Shown here: positions 7,736 through 16,617 of the stretch, in pieces
Layout: each line of letters begins with the position of its first letter
Position numbering within the stretch: position 1 is the first letter of the stretch
Assembly: GCA_025351485.1 (NCBI GenBank)
Contig: JANXVU010000079.1
Span: 1-49,489 of the forward strand
Length of the DNA: 49,489 nucleotides
Direction of reading: 5' to 3'
DNA from: Candidatus Eiseniibacteriota bacterium
GTDB lineage: Bacteria > Eisenbacteria > RBG-16-71-46 > JACRLI01
Translations under genes and position numbers: made by a program
The notes under the pieces: generated by a model
Database searches by the model: none
Seen by the model: the letters and a program-made list of their open reading frames with translations, nothing else
Told to the model about the DNA's origin: nothing

Positions 7736-8646
7736 GCATCGTCGTCGTCGGATCCATGGGCCTGGATGACGTCCAGACCCCGCACGGCTCCGTCCAGGGC
7801 GTCCTGGGCGGTTCGGCTTCCTATTTCTCGGTCGCGGCGCAGCACTTCGCCCCGGTCAGCCTGGTCGCGGTCGTGGGCAACGACTTTCCGCGCGACTACG
7901 TGGAGATGTTCCGGGGCCGCGGGATCGGGGTGGAGGGGCTGGAGACGGTCCCCGGCTCCACGTTCAAGTGGCGGGGCCGGTACGGCGACGATCCGGACCA
8001 GGCGTTTACCCTGGCCACGGAACTCGGCGTGTTCTCCGATTTCCATCCGAAGCTGCCCGAGAGCTACCGCGGGGCCAGGTTCGTGTTCCTTGCGAACATC
8101 GATCCCGAGCTCCAGCTGCACGTGCTGCGCCAGGCCGGCGGCCTGAAGATCCTGGACACCATGAATTTCTGGATCGACGGCAAGCGCGCCGAGCTGCTGC
8201 GCACGCTGCTCGAAGTGGACGTGGTCATCCTGAATGGGCAGGAGGCCCGGTCCCTCACCGGGATCGCCAATATCTACAAGGCGTGCGAGGTGATCTCGAG
8301 CTACGGCCCCAAGGTGATCGTGATCAAGATGGGCGAGAACGGGTCCTTGCTGTTCACCCCCGAGGACGTATTCCTTCTGCCGGCTTTCCCGGTGGAGCGG
8401 GTGGTGGATCCCACCGGGGCCGGCGATACCTTCGCGGGCGGCTTCGTGGGCTGGCTCGCCCGGTGCGGCCGGCTGGACCGGGACGCCTACCGCCAGGCCA
8501 TGGTCATGGGGACGGTGCTGGCATCCTTTACCATCGAGGATTTCAGCCTGCGCGCGCTGATGCGTGCCACGCTGGAAACGGTGGGGGCCCGGGCGGCCAA
8601 GCTCCATGATATGACGCAGTTCCCGGCTCCCGGGGGACTCGGGTAA
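7732..8646 (+). CDS. PfkB-family carbohydrate kinase
   Basis: This 304-residue ribokinase-like enzyme phosphorylates a sugar or nucleoside. GGSASYFSVAA near residue 30 is the N-terminal substrate-site motif. DPTGAGDTFAGGF, with catalytic Asp at residue 232, is the anion-hole motif near the C-terminus. NGQEARSLTG and VIKMGENGSLLF are the usual intervening strands. The GTG at 7732 overlaps the argS stop. PfkB members cannot be assigned a substrate by eye; the truncated lid resembles the adenosine-kinase or ribokinase branch. The gene closes this operon and is followed by a terminator. Confidence 0.9.
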   Translation: MSIVVVGSMGLDDVQTPHGSVQGVLGGSASYFSVAAQHFAPVSLVAVVGNDFPRDYVEMFRGRGIGVEGLETVPGSTFKWRGRYGDDPDQAFTLATELGVFSDFHPKLPESYRGARFVFLANIDPELQLHVLRQAGGLKILDTMNFWIDGKRAELLRTLLEVDVVILNGQEARSLTGIANIYKACEVISSYGPKVIVIKMGENGSLLFTPEDVFLLPAFPVERVVDPTGAGDTFAGGFVGWLARCGRLDRDAYRQAMVMGTVLASFTIEDFSLRALMRATLETVGARAAKLHDMTQFPAPGGLG

Positions 8647-8666
8647 ACGGATTCCTTGATCCATCC

Positions 8667-8706
8667 AGTCCCCCGTGCCCGCCCCGGCGCGGGGGACTTC
8701 TTATTT
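8667..8706 (+). terminator. Rho-independent terminator after the PfkB kinase gene
   Basis: A perfect 9-bp stem (AGTCCCCCG at 8667-8675, CGGGGGACT at 8690-8698) is followed by a T-rich tract (TTCTTATTTT). Confidence 0.8.
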
Positions 8707-8742
8707 TGCACTGTAAAATCTTTTGCCATTGAATCTCCCTTC

Positions 8743-8775
8743 TTGACTCGATGGGCGCAGGTGGTACTCTTATAT
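8743..8775 (+). promoter_or_regulatory. Probable promoter and start of a long leader for the unknown two-domain gene
   Basis: TTGACT (8743-8748) is followed 16 bases later by TACTCT (8765-8770), which runs into TTATAT (8770-8775). The 80 bases around it are strikingly A/T-rich for this genome. The leader to the first supported start would be about 150 bases and has several short G/C-rich inverted repeats; I cannot match it to a known riboswitch. Confidence 0.45.
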
Positions 8776-8907
8776 GACCCTTTGCGGGGGAGGTCGCGAA
8801 CCCCTCTTTCCGCAGGGCTGTTGCCATGTCCGAAACGCCCATGCAGCCCTGCCCCCGGCGTGTCGGACGGTGTGCCGCGACGGTCCGTCTACAAGGTTCG
8901 TTGAGGC

Positions 8908-9789
8908 TTGGTTCAGGTCCCAAAGTCAAGGAGGACTGCCCTGACACACGAAGCCACCAAACCTGCCTGGATTCTGGAGGCGGAGCAGCAGGTCCGCGCA
9001 CTGGAAGGAATCGAAAGAGTCGCCATCGTGTGGGATGGCCGCTCCATCAGCGAAATCCACATCGTGTCTTCGAGCGATCGCGCCCCGCGGCTTATTTCGA
9101 GGGACGTGGAAACGGCGTTGAAGGCCCGTGAAATCAAGGTGGACCACCGGGTGATCAGCGTCGCCCAGGTCCGCAAGTCCGTGAATGGCGATGCGGCGCA
9201 CGCCACCAACGGCCATGCGCCCGTTGAGCCTTCTCTCGAGTTGCCTCCACCGGGACCCGCGCTGCTCCCGATCCAGGGCACGCGTATCGCGGACCCTCGG
9301 CCCCGCGCGATTCGTCCGGGCTATGCCAACGGCACCGATCCCGAGGGCGAGGAAGCTTCCGCGCGGTTGCGGTTCCAGAGCGTCAACGTCATGAACGTGG
9401 GATTTCGGGCCACGGCGGACGTGGAGCTCTCCCTCCTGGGGCAGGTCGTGCTCGGCACCAGGAGCGGGATCGGGTCCAGGATGGGCACCCCCCGGCTGGT
9501 GGCCTCGGCCGCCCTGGAGGCGTTGAAACAGCTGGTGGCCGAGGACGTGGAGTTCGGCCTGGAGGCCATGGACTTCGTGGAGATCGGTGGCCAGCGCGTC
9601 GCGATCGTCGCGATCGTGTGCCTTGAAGACCGCCGTCAGCGAGTCCTGTTCGGGACCGCGGCGGTGGAAGGGGATCCGCACCAGGCGGTGGTCCACGCCA
9701 CCCTGGATGCGCTGAACCGGTCGTTTGGACGGCTGCTGCAGAGGGAGAGAATCGAGTACGAATTGAGACCGACTTCCATCGAGGTCTGA
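8908..9789 (+). CDS. Conserved two-domain protein of unknown function
   Basis: The 293-residue frame encodes two compact alpha/beta domains joined by a Pro-rich linker (about residues 105-150). The first (LEAEQQVRALEGIERVAIVW, then SISEIHIVSSSDRAPRLISR and VDHRVISVAQV) looks like a small ferredoxin-like fold. The second (RLRFQSVNVMNVGFRATADV, then LGQVVLGTRSGIG and VVHATLDALNRSFGRLL) has regular strand-helix alternation. I recognise no catalytic motif. The TTG at 8908 has no good ribosome site, whereas AAGGAGG at 8928-8934 sits six bases before CTG at 8941. The true protein may therefore start at 8941 and have 282 residues. It lies upstream of a peptide ORF and an HD-GYP gene. Confidence 0.7.
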   Translation: MVQVPKSRRTALTHEATKPAWILEAEQQVRALEGIERVAIVWDGRSISEIHIVSSSDRAPRLISRDVETALKAREIKVDHRVISVAQVRKSVNGDAAHATNGHAPVEPSLELPPPGPALLPIQGTRIADPRPRAIRPGYANGTDPEGEEASARLRFQSVNVMNVGFRATADVELSLLGQVVLGTRSGIGSRMGTPRLVASAALEALKQLVAEDVEFGLEAMDFVEIGGQRVAIVAIVCLEDRRQRVLFGTAAVEGDPHQAVVHATLDALNRSFGRLLQRERIEYELRPTSIEV

Positions 9790-9872
9790 GCGAAGGTCAA
9801 GTACGAGCGAAGCGCCAACCTTCCTGTCAGAATTCACTGGCACGATGGACACACTTCTGAGGAGGTGCGCGC

Positions 9873-9962
9873 ATGAGCTTCATCAATCTGGACTTGCTGG
9901 AGCTGGTCGGGGTTCTCCTGATCGGCTTCTACCGAGCGGGTTGGGGCCCGGGTGGGCCGTAA
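9873..9962 (+). CDS. 29-residue hydrophobic peptide, candidate signalling peptide
   Basis: An ATG at 9873 follows GAGGAGG (9859-9865) by seven bases, one of the best ribosome sites in the window, and opens a 29-codon frame ending in TAA. The peptide begins MSFINLDLLELVG, continues with a short hydrophobic stretch (VGVLLIGFY), and ends in the Gly/Pro-rich tail RAGWGPGGP. It lies between the unknown two-domain gene (84 bases upstream) and a membrane HD-GYP gene (200 bases downstream). It could be a secreted signal peptide precursor, a small membrane protein or a translated leader. No family is recognised. Confidence 0.55.
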   Translation: MSFINLDLLELVGVLLIGFYRAGWGPGGP

Positions 9963-10001
9963 GCAGTTGACCTAGTAGGACGTCGGTCTCAAATATTCAG
10001 C

Positions 10002-10018
10002 CGGGAGCTCAACTCCCG
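10002..10018 (+). other. Small stem-loop between the peptide ORF and the HD-GYP gene
   Basis: CGGGAG (10002-10007) and CTCCCG (10013-10018) pair around a five-base loop. No T tract follows, so it is not a classical terminator. The rest of 9963-10161 shows only short G/C-rich repeats and no recognisable site. Confidence 0.4.
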
Positions 10019-10161
10019 CGCGGGGGGCAGGACGTCCTCCGAAGCCTCCATGGCGCGCGGAATGAAAAGCGCGCAAGTCCCCGGTGCCGGAGATGGACAT
10101 CCGGGCCGACCCGGCGAAGGGGAGTCCGCGTCCGGGCGCCCCGAACCTCCAAGGATCGTCG

Positions 10162-11526
10162 ATGACCCAGTCCCACCGCTCCCTGCCGGTCCAGATCTTC
10201 GTCGTGACCATCCTGCTCGGCGGTCTCGGGGCCCTGTGGCTCATGGGCCTGCAGTACCCGGTCCCGCCACTCACCCCGTTCCTTGTCTGGACCCTCATCC
10301 TGCTCGCCACCGAGTCCACCGGGCTGGACCTTCCGAGTGGCGGGTTCATCACCGTGTCCGGCGTGGTGGATTTCGCGGGGATCCTGTGCTTCGGCCCGCT
10401 GCTCGTGGGCTGGGCCGACGTCGTGAGCGTGCTCATCTTCCAGGGCCTGTGGAAGAAGACGCCCATCACCAAGGTCGCCTTCAACGCCGGGCTGTACGCG
10501 CTCACCACCGCTGCCGCGGGCAGCGTCTACGTGCTGTTCGGCGGCCGCTTCGGAGACACCCGGTTCATGCACGACCTGCCCGCCCTGCTGGCCATGGGGG
10601 CGGTCTATTTCTCGGTCAACAGCGCCGCGGTATCCGGCGTGCTCGCCCTGGTGGAGCGGCGGAACGTGCTGAGCGTGTGGAAGGACAACTTCCGCTGGGG
10701 GCTGCTGCAGCACCTGTCCATGCTGCCGCTGGGCATGCTGCTGGCGCTCTTTACCCTGACCGGCGGACTGGTGGCCGCGAGCCTGGTGGTGGCCCCGCTG
10801 TCGCTGGCGCGGTTTTCCTTCGCCGCCTACCTGCGCTCGCGGTCTGACCTGAAGGAATTCGTGCGGGCGATCTCCCGGGTGCTGGACGCGGTGGATCCCT
10901 TCACGCGGGAGCACAGCCTTCGGGTGGCCGGCTATGCCGTGCGCGTGGCGCGCCAGCAGCGCCTGCCCATTCATGAGATCGAGATGATCGAGTATGCCGC
11001 GCTGATGCACGACCTAGGAAAGATCACTTCCGAGGCCCGGCCGCTGATCGAAAAACCCGGGCTCCTGACCCAGGACGAAAAGCGGGTCCTCAACAGCCAC
11101 CCCACCGTGGGGGCGGCCCTCTTCGAACAGGTCAAGTCGCTGCGGCGCGCCGCGGAATACGTGCGCGCCCACCACGAGCGCCTGGACGGGCGCGGATACC
11201 CGCAGGCGCTTACCGCCGAAAAGATTCCCATGGGAGCGCGCATCCTCACCGTGTGCGACTGCTTCGACGCCATGACCTCCGACCGGCCCTACGTGCGCGC
11301 CCGGTCGCCCGAGGAAGCCGTGCTGGAACTGCACCGCCACAGCCTTACCCAGTTCGACCCGGCCGTGGTGGAGACCTTTGTCCGCTTGTTCGAGCAGGGG
11401 CGGTTGGACGACATTCTGCGCTCGCCCCGGCGCGTCCCCGAGCCTGAGTTCGAGCCCGTGGCTGCGCCTGCCCGCGAGGCGGCGCCCTACATTCCATCGC
11501 ACGCGGCCGAGCCGCAGCCCGCCTGA
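10162..11526 (+). CDS. Membrane-anchored HD-GYP domain phosphodiesterase
   Basis: HD-GYP proteins hydrolyse cyclic di-GMP or related dinucleotides. The first 230 residues form a hydrophobic domain with about seven to eight membrane segments (from IFVVTILLGGLGALWLMG to AASLVVAPLSL), resembling MASE-type sensory domains. The cytoplasmic HD-GYP domain follows: HD at residues 283-284 in LMHDLGK, then HHE at 337-339 and GYP at 345-347. The ATG at 10162 is chosen because AAGGA lies just upstream; an in-frame GTG at 10084 would add 26 residues without a ribosome site. The membrane domain might sense a ligand, possibly the peptide encoded upstream (speculation). The stop overlaps purM. Confidence 0.88.
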   Translation: MTQSHRSLPVQIFVVTILLGGLGALWLMGLQYPVPPLTPFLVWTLILLATESTGLDLPSGGFITVSGVVDFAGILCFGPLLVGWADVVSVLIFQGLWKKTPITKVAFNAGLYALTTAAAGSVYVLFGGRFGDTRFMHDLPALLAMGAVYFSVNSAAVSGVLALVERRNVLSVWKDNFRWGLLQHLSMLPLGMLLALFTLTGGLVAASLVVAPLSLARFSFAAYLRSRSDLKEFVRAISRVLDAVDPFTREHSLRVAGYAVRVARQQRLPIHEIEMIEYAALMHDLGKITSEARPLIEKPGLLTQDEKRVLNSHPTVGAALFEQVKSLRRAAEYVRAHHERLDGRGYPQALTAEKIPMGARILTVCDCFDAMTSDRPYVRARSPEEAVLELHRHSLTQFDPAVVETFVRLFEQGRLDDILRSPRRVPEPEFEPVAAPAREAAPYIPSHAAEPQPA

Positions 11527-12539
11527 TGAAATACGCCGACGCCGGAGTGGACCGCTCCCGGGCGATGGAGGCGCGCGAGCGCATCGGCAAGCTGGTGCGC
11601 TCCACGTGGGCCCCCGGCATGGAGGGGTTCGGGGGATTCTCGGGCGGCTACGCGTTTCCCGGAGATCCGGGCCGTCTGCTGACCTCCACGCTGGATGGGG
11701 TGGGCACCAAGATCAAGATCGCCGTGGCCGCGGGAAGGCACCGGGGCATCGGCGAGGACCTGGTGAACCACTGCGTGGACGACACGTTGGTCCACGGCTC
11801 CACTCCGATGTTCTTCCTGGATTACTTCGCGGCTGCGAAACTGGATCCGGATGTCATGGTGGAGGTCCTGGAGGGCGCGGCCGCGGCCTGCCGCCGCGAA
11901 GGCGTGGCCATCCTGGGCGGGGAGACCGCGGAGCTTCCAGGGCTCTACACCGAGCCGGACTATGATTTCGCGGGTTGCATGGTGGGCTGGGTGAACCGGG
12001 CCGACTGGATCGATGGCCGCTCGCTTGTTCCGCTCGATGTGGTGATCGGGCTGCCCAGTTCCGGGCTGCACACCAACGGTTACTCGCTCGCCCGCGCGGC
12101 ACTGCTGGGAAAGGGCGGGCATGCGCTGGACGCGCCGGTGCCCGGGAGCGGAGTCGCGCTGGCGGATGCGCTGCTGGCCCCTCACCGTTCCTACAGCCCT
12201 GCGCTCAAGTGCCTGGGCTCGCTGCGTCCGCGCGGCATGGCCCACATCACCGGCGGCGGCTTCACCGAAAACCTGCCGCGCATTCTGCCGGACGGGCTGG
12301 GGGTGGAGTTGGAACCCTGGCCCCTGCCGCCGCTCTTCGAGTGGATCCGCCGCAAGGGCGAGGTCGGGGACGAGGAAATGCGAAGGGTGTTCAACCTCGG
12401 GTACGGGTTCCTGATGCTGTTCGAGGCGGCCCGCGCGGAGGAAGCGTTTGCGCTCCTGGAAGGAGCCGGCCAGCAGCCCCGGCGACTCGGCCGGGTGTCG
12501 GCGGGCGCGGGAGTCCGCTTCCAGGGTGGTTCCCCCTGA
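11526..12539 (+). CDS. purM: Phosphoribosylformylglycinamidine cyclo-ligase (AIR synthetase)
   Basis: PurM closes the imidazole ring in step five of purine synthesis, using ATP. The 337-residue protein has the N-terminal GVGTKIKIA and DLVNHCVDDTLVHGSTPMFF blocks of the ATP-grasp-unrelated PurM fold. Then come AILGGETAELPGLY, GLPSSGLHTNGYSLAR, and the late HITGGGFTENLPRILP. The ATG overlaps the HD-GYP stop (TGATG). Its position here, apart from the purB-L-Q-F cluster at 30-37 kb, means the pathway genes are split over at least two loci. Confidence 0.95.
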   Translation: MKYADAGVDRSRAMEARERIGKLVRSTWAPGMEGFGGFSGGYAFPGDPGRLLTSTLDGVGTKIKIAVAAGRHRGIGEDLVNHCVDDTLVHGSTPMFFLDYFAAAKLDPDVMVEVLEGAAAACRREGVAILGGETAELPGLYTEPDYDFAGCMVGWVNRADWIDGRSLVPLDVVIGLPSSGLHTNGYSLARAALLGKGGHALDAPVPGSGVALADALLAPHRSYSPALKCLGSLRPRGMAHITGGGFTENLPRILPDGLGVELEPWPLPPLFEWIRRKGEVGDEEMRRVFNLGYGFLMLFEAARAEEAFALLEGAGQQPRRLGRVSAGAGVRFQGGSP

Positions 12540-12554
12540 GCCTCGCGGTTCCGC

Positions 12555-12584
12555 TTGCGCGATTCGCGCCGGCGCTTCTATAAT
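12555..12584 (+). promoter_or_regulatory. Sigma-70-type promoter upstream of the sigma-54 activator cluster
   Basis: TTGCGC (12555-12560) and a consensus TATAAT (12579-12584) are 18 bases apart. It precedes the activator gene by about 200 bases; the leader 12591-12788 shows no other clear element. Confidence 0.55.
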
Positions 12585-12788
12585 CCACTTCCCAGAAGTC
12601 CCGAGCCCTTCCCCCAGGAGCGACCCGGAACCGCGTTTCAAGTCCCCGCTCTTTCGCCCGGTTTACCGGGATTTCCGTTCGACCCGTACCCGTGTATCTT
12701 TCAGTCAGGCTCGAGCCCTGCTTTCCAGGCCCGGCCTGCCTTCCGAACCGGCTTCCCTCGCCGGCCCGACCCCCGGAAGGAAACCTAG

Positions 12789-13785
<997 letters not shown>

Positions 13786-13808
<23 letters not shown>

Positions 13809-14529
13809 ACGCGCGCTGGTGACCGGCGCGACCGGGGGCCTGGGGCGCGCGATCGCACTGGAGCTCGCGCGGAGCGGTCATTCGCTGCTGCTGCACCACC
13901 GCTCGCACGAGGCCGGAGCGGTGGCGCTGGCAGACGAGGCGCGCGCCCTGGGAGCCGAGGCGGAAACCTATCGCGCCGACCTGGAAAGGCCCGAGGAGGT
14001 GCGCGACCTTTTCGACCGGGTCTCGGCCGAGGGCGGCGTGGACATCCTGGTCCACACCGTCGGCATCTTCCTGATCCGGAGCCTGGCCGACACATCCTTC
14101 GAGGACTGGGGCCTGGTGCTGCGCAACAACCTGGATCCGCTGTTCCTGTGCGTCCATGCGGCGTTGCCCGGCATGCGCGAGCGGGGGTGGGGAAGGATCG
14201 TGACCTTCACCGCCGCGTCGGCCGAAGGCGCCGGCGGCGCCCGGCACATGGGCGCGTACATGGCGGCCAAGGCCGCGGTGCTCTCGTTCACGCGCACCCT
14301 GGCGTTGGAGGAGGCGGCGAGCGGGATCACGGTCAACGCCATCGCTCCCGGAATCATGGACACGCCCGGCGCGGGCCCCGGGGTGAGGCGGAACCCGGAA
14401 AAATTCGTGCCCATGGGGCGCCTGGGAGAGCCGGTCGAAGCCGCGCGCGCGGTGGAATTCTTGTGCCGGGATGAATCCGGCTACATCACCGGCGCGCATC
14501 TGCCGGTGGCCGGAGGCTACGGGCTTTGA
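13786..14529 (+). CDS. Short-chain dehydrogenase/reductase (SDR)
   Basis: This 247-residue classical SDR is an NAD(P)-dependent oxidoreductase. The dinucleotide motif TGATGGLG is at residues 13-20. Catalytic Ser145, Tyr158 and Lys162 are present in TAASAEG and YMAAK. The C-terminal VNAIAPGIMDTPG and GYITGAHLPVAGGYGL match FabG-like reductases. The lysine/arginine-rich start (MDRKAKPRRALVTG) suggests NADPH preference. It overlaps the activator upstream and the barrel gene downstream. Substrate is unknown; no acyl carrier protein gene is nearby, so a role in fatty-acid synthesis is not supported. Confidence 0.9.
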
Positions 14530-15446
14530 TGGGCAGGCTGCAACTGTGCCGGGCACCCTCGCGGCTCTGGGCCTGCGCCGCGCTGCTGGCCTCGGGCCTC
14601 CTGCTGTCCGGCCGCGGCGCCCTCGCCGGAGCCTGGACCCGTGATCCGGGCTCGGGTTACCTCAAGCTGTCCTACGGCGCGTCCTCGTCCAACGATCAGT
14701 TCGGTTTTGACGGTCTCACCCGGCCCATCCTCGAAGGGGTGACCGACTACCCGTTCGCCGACCGCAGCCTGTACTTCTACGGCGAATTCGGATTGCGGCA
14801 AGGCCTGACCCTGGTGGGGGAGGCCGCGATCAAGCGGATCTTCATCCACGACCGCATCTATCGGTCGCGCACCGTGGGACTGGGGAACCTGGGCGCCTCC
14901 CTGCGCGTGCGGCTGCTCGACTCGGGCCCGTGGGTCGCTTCCGCCGAGGCCGGGGTGAGCCTCCCGAGCGGCTACCGACGAAACCTCAAGCCTCCCCTGG
15001 GCGCGGGGCAGGCGGACTTCTCGCTTGCGGGCAACCTGGGCCACTCGTTCTATCCTGTGCCGGCCTATGCCACCGCCTCGGCCGGCGTGCGTTTGCGCTC
15101 GCGCATGTTCCTTTCCTCCACGGATCCCGAGGTGGTTTCGTTCGGCAACGAATCAAGGCCGAGTTACTCGGACGAGTTCTTCTACAGTGTGGAGGGAGGC
15201 TGGTCCCCGGCGGGGAAGCTGCTGCTGCGGATCCACCTGCAGGGCCTGCGCTCGCTGCGGTCCTCCGGCAGCGCGTTCTCGCTCACCGATATCCCGACCA
15301 CCCAGCGCTACCTGAAGGCGGGCGGCGGTGCGACCTGGAGTCTTTCGCCACGGCTCGCCCTGGACGCCGACCTCTCCGGGACACCGACCGGCACCAACAC
15401 GGCGCGCTCGGTGGACATCAGCCTGGGAGTGGCGCTGCAGTGGTGA
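14529..15446 (+). CDS. Predicted outer-membrane beta-barrel protein
   Basis: The 305-residue protein starts with a signal peptide (residues 1 to about 34, ending near GALAGAW). After it come alternating amphipathic strands such as GYLKLSYGAS, SLYFYGEFGLRQGLTLVGEA, SLRVRLL and YFLG-like turns. It ends in VDISLGVALQW, a terminal aromatic residue typical of BAM-assembled barrels. The pattern resembles porin-like families such as the phenol-degradation MetA type, but no family is certain. The ATG at 14529 overlaps the SDR stop (TGATG). It lies directly upstream of a periplasmic molybdoenzyme and cytochrome c gene, so it may carry substrate or electrons across the outer membrane. Confidence 0.7.
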   Translation: MGRLQLCRAPSRLWACAALLASGLLLSGRGALAGAWTRDPGSGYLKLSYGASSSNDQFGFDGLTRPILEGVTDYPFADRSLYFYGEFGLRQGLTLVGEAAIKRIFIHDRIYRSRTVGLGNLGASLRVRLLDSGPWVASAEAGVSLPSGYRRNLKPPLGAGQADFSLAGNLGHSFYPVPAYATASAGVRLRSRMFLSSTDPEVVSFGNESRPSYSDEFFYSVEGGWSPAGKLLLRIHLQGLRSLRSSGSAFSLTDIPTTQRYLKAGGGATWSLSPRLALDADLSGTPTGTNTARSVDISLGVALQW

Positions 15447-16567
15447 GGCGCGCCGTTTCGCGCCGGGAGTTCCTGCGCCAGCTTGGCGTGGGCATCGCGG
15501 GAGTGACCCTGCTGCCGGTATTCCAGGGGTGCGACTCCAACCTGATCGAGCCGATCGCCCGGCCGGCCACTTTTGCGTTTCTCACCCCGGCTCGCGACCT
15601 GTTCGTGCAGAACGGCGCGCAGGCCTCCACTCCCAACTGGCAAATGCCCGACCTGGATCCGGTGGCCTGGAGGCTCCAGGTGGACGGGCTGGTGGCAAGA
15701 CCCGCGACGTACGCCCTGCCGGAACTCAAGGCGTTGGCAGCGGGCGAAGAGATCACCATGCTCAAGACATTGCAGTGCGTGTTCGATGCGCCGCTGCTTT
15801 CGTCGGTGACCGGGCTGGCCGGAAACGGGGCATGGACCGGGATCCCGCTCCGGCGGGTGCTGGAGGACTGCGGGGTGGATCTCGCGCGCGCGGTGCGAAT
15901 CCGGTTTCACGGCTCGGAGGGTTTCGGCAACAACCTGAAGATCGGCAGGGTGTTTGGCCCCGGCTCCCTCGGATTGATTCCGGCGTGCATCGCATGGAAC
16001 TTGAACGGGGCGGCCTTGACCCGCGAGCATGGCGCCCCTGCCCGGCTGATCGTCCCGGAGACCTACGGCTACAAGAACGTGAAGTGGCTCACCCGGATCG
16101 AGGTGACCGCATCCGACGCGCCGTTTGGGACTTACCAGGACCACGGCTTCTTCGACGCCGGCACCCTCTCGGTGAACTCGCGCACCACCGTGCCCCTGAA
16201 CTCCTCCGGGATCGCCCCGGGCCCTCACGAAGTGGCCGGGTTCGCGCTGGCGGGCGAGGGGCCCGTGAGCGCGGTCGAAGTGCGAGTGGACGCGGGCGCA
16301 TGGTCGGCCGCCGAGATCGTCCCGTTCGAGGAGATCGTGCGGCAGGAAGGATTTGACCCGTCCCAACTGGAACAGGTGCGAAGCGCCCGCAGCTACCCCT
16401 TTCCGGGAGTGTGGGCCCGCTGGCGCTACATCTGGGATGCGCTGGCGGGCGTGCACACGCTGGAAGTGCGGGCCCGGGACGGCGCGGGCAATGTCCAGCC
16501 CGCCGTGGACGGCGACGTGCGGAACGGGACGAACGGCATCATGAAGATCACGGTGTCCGTCGGCTGA
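15443..16567 (+). CDS. Tat-exported molybdopterin-dependent oxidoreductase (sulfite oxidase/YedY fold)
   Basis: The 374-residue protein starts with a twin-arginine signal, SRREFLR at residues 6-12, then a hydrophobic core. Cys30 follows in VFQGC, a possible though imperfect lipobox. The molybdopterin domain (about residues 60-230) holds the likely molybdenum ligand Cys112 in TLQCVFD. Around it are GNGAWTGIPLRRVLED, RFHGSEGFGNNLK and PETYGYKNVKWLTRIEV. A C-terminal Ig-like dimerisation domain of the sulfite-oxidase type follows (VSAVEVRVDAGAW, WRYIWDALAGVHTLEVRA). The GTG at 15443 overlaps the barrel stop. The substrate is unknown; the triheme cytochrome next door is the obvious electron partner. 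Confidence 0.87.
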   Translation: MRRAVSRREFLRQLGVGIAGVTLLPVFQGCDSNLIEPIARPATFAFLTPARDLFVQNGAQASTPNWQMPDLDPVAWRLQVDGLVARPATYALPELKALAAGEEITMLKTLQCVFDAPLLSSVTGLAGNGAWTGIPLRRVLEDCGVDLARAVRIRFHGSEGFGNNLKIGRVFGPGSLGLIPACIAWNLNGAALTREHGAPARLIVPETYGYKNVKWLTRIEVTASDAPFGTYQDHGFFDAGTLSVNSRTTVPLNSSGIAPGPHEVAGFALAGEGPVSAVEVRVDAGAWSAAEIVPFEEIVRQEGFDPSQLEQVRSARSYPFPGVWARWRYIWDALAGVHTLEVRARDGAGNVQPAVDGDVRNGTNGIMKITVSVG

Positions 16568-16617
16568 AGCCGGCGCGCCCGCGGCTCGGCCGCGCACGAT
16601 GGAATCGGAGGCCTGAA

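Noticed and set aside
9837-9853. Possible sigma-54 promoter before the 29-residue peptide (CTGGCACG)
   Set aside because: The -24 half matches but the -12 half reads ACACA without the GC pair, and the implied start would fall inside the ribosome site.
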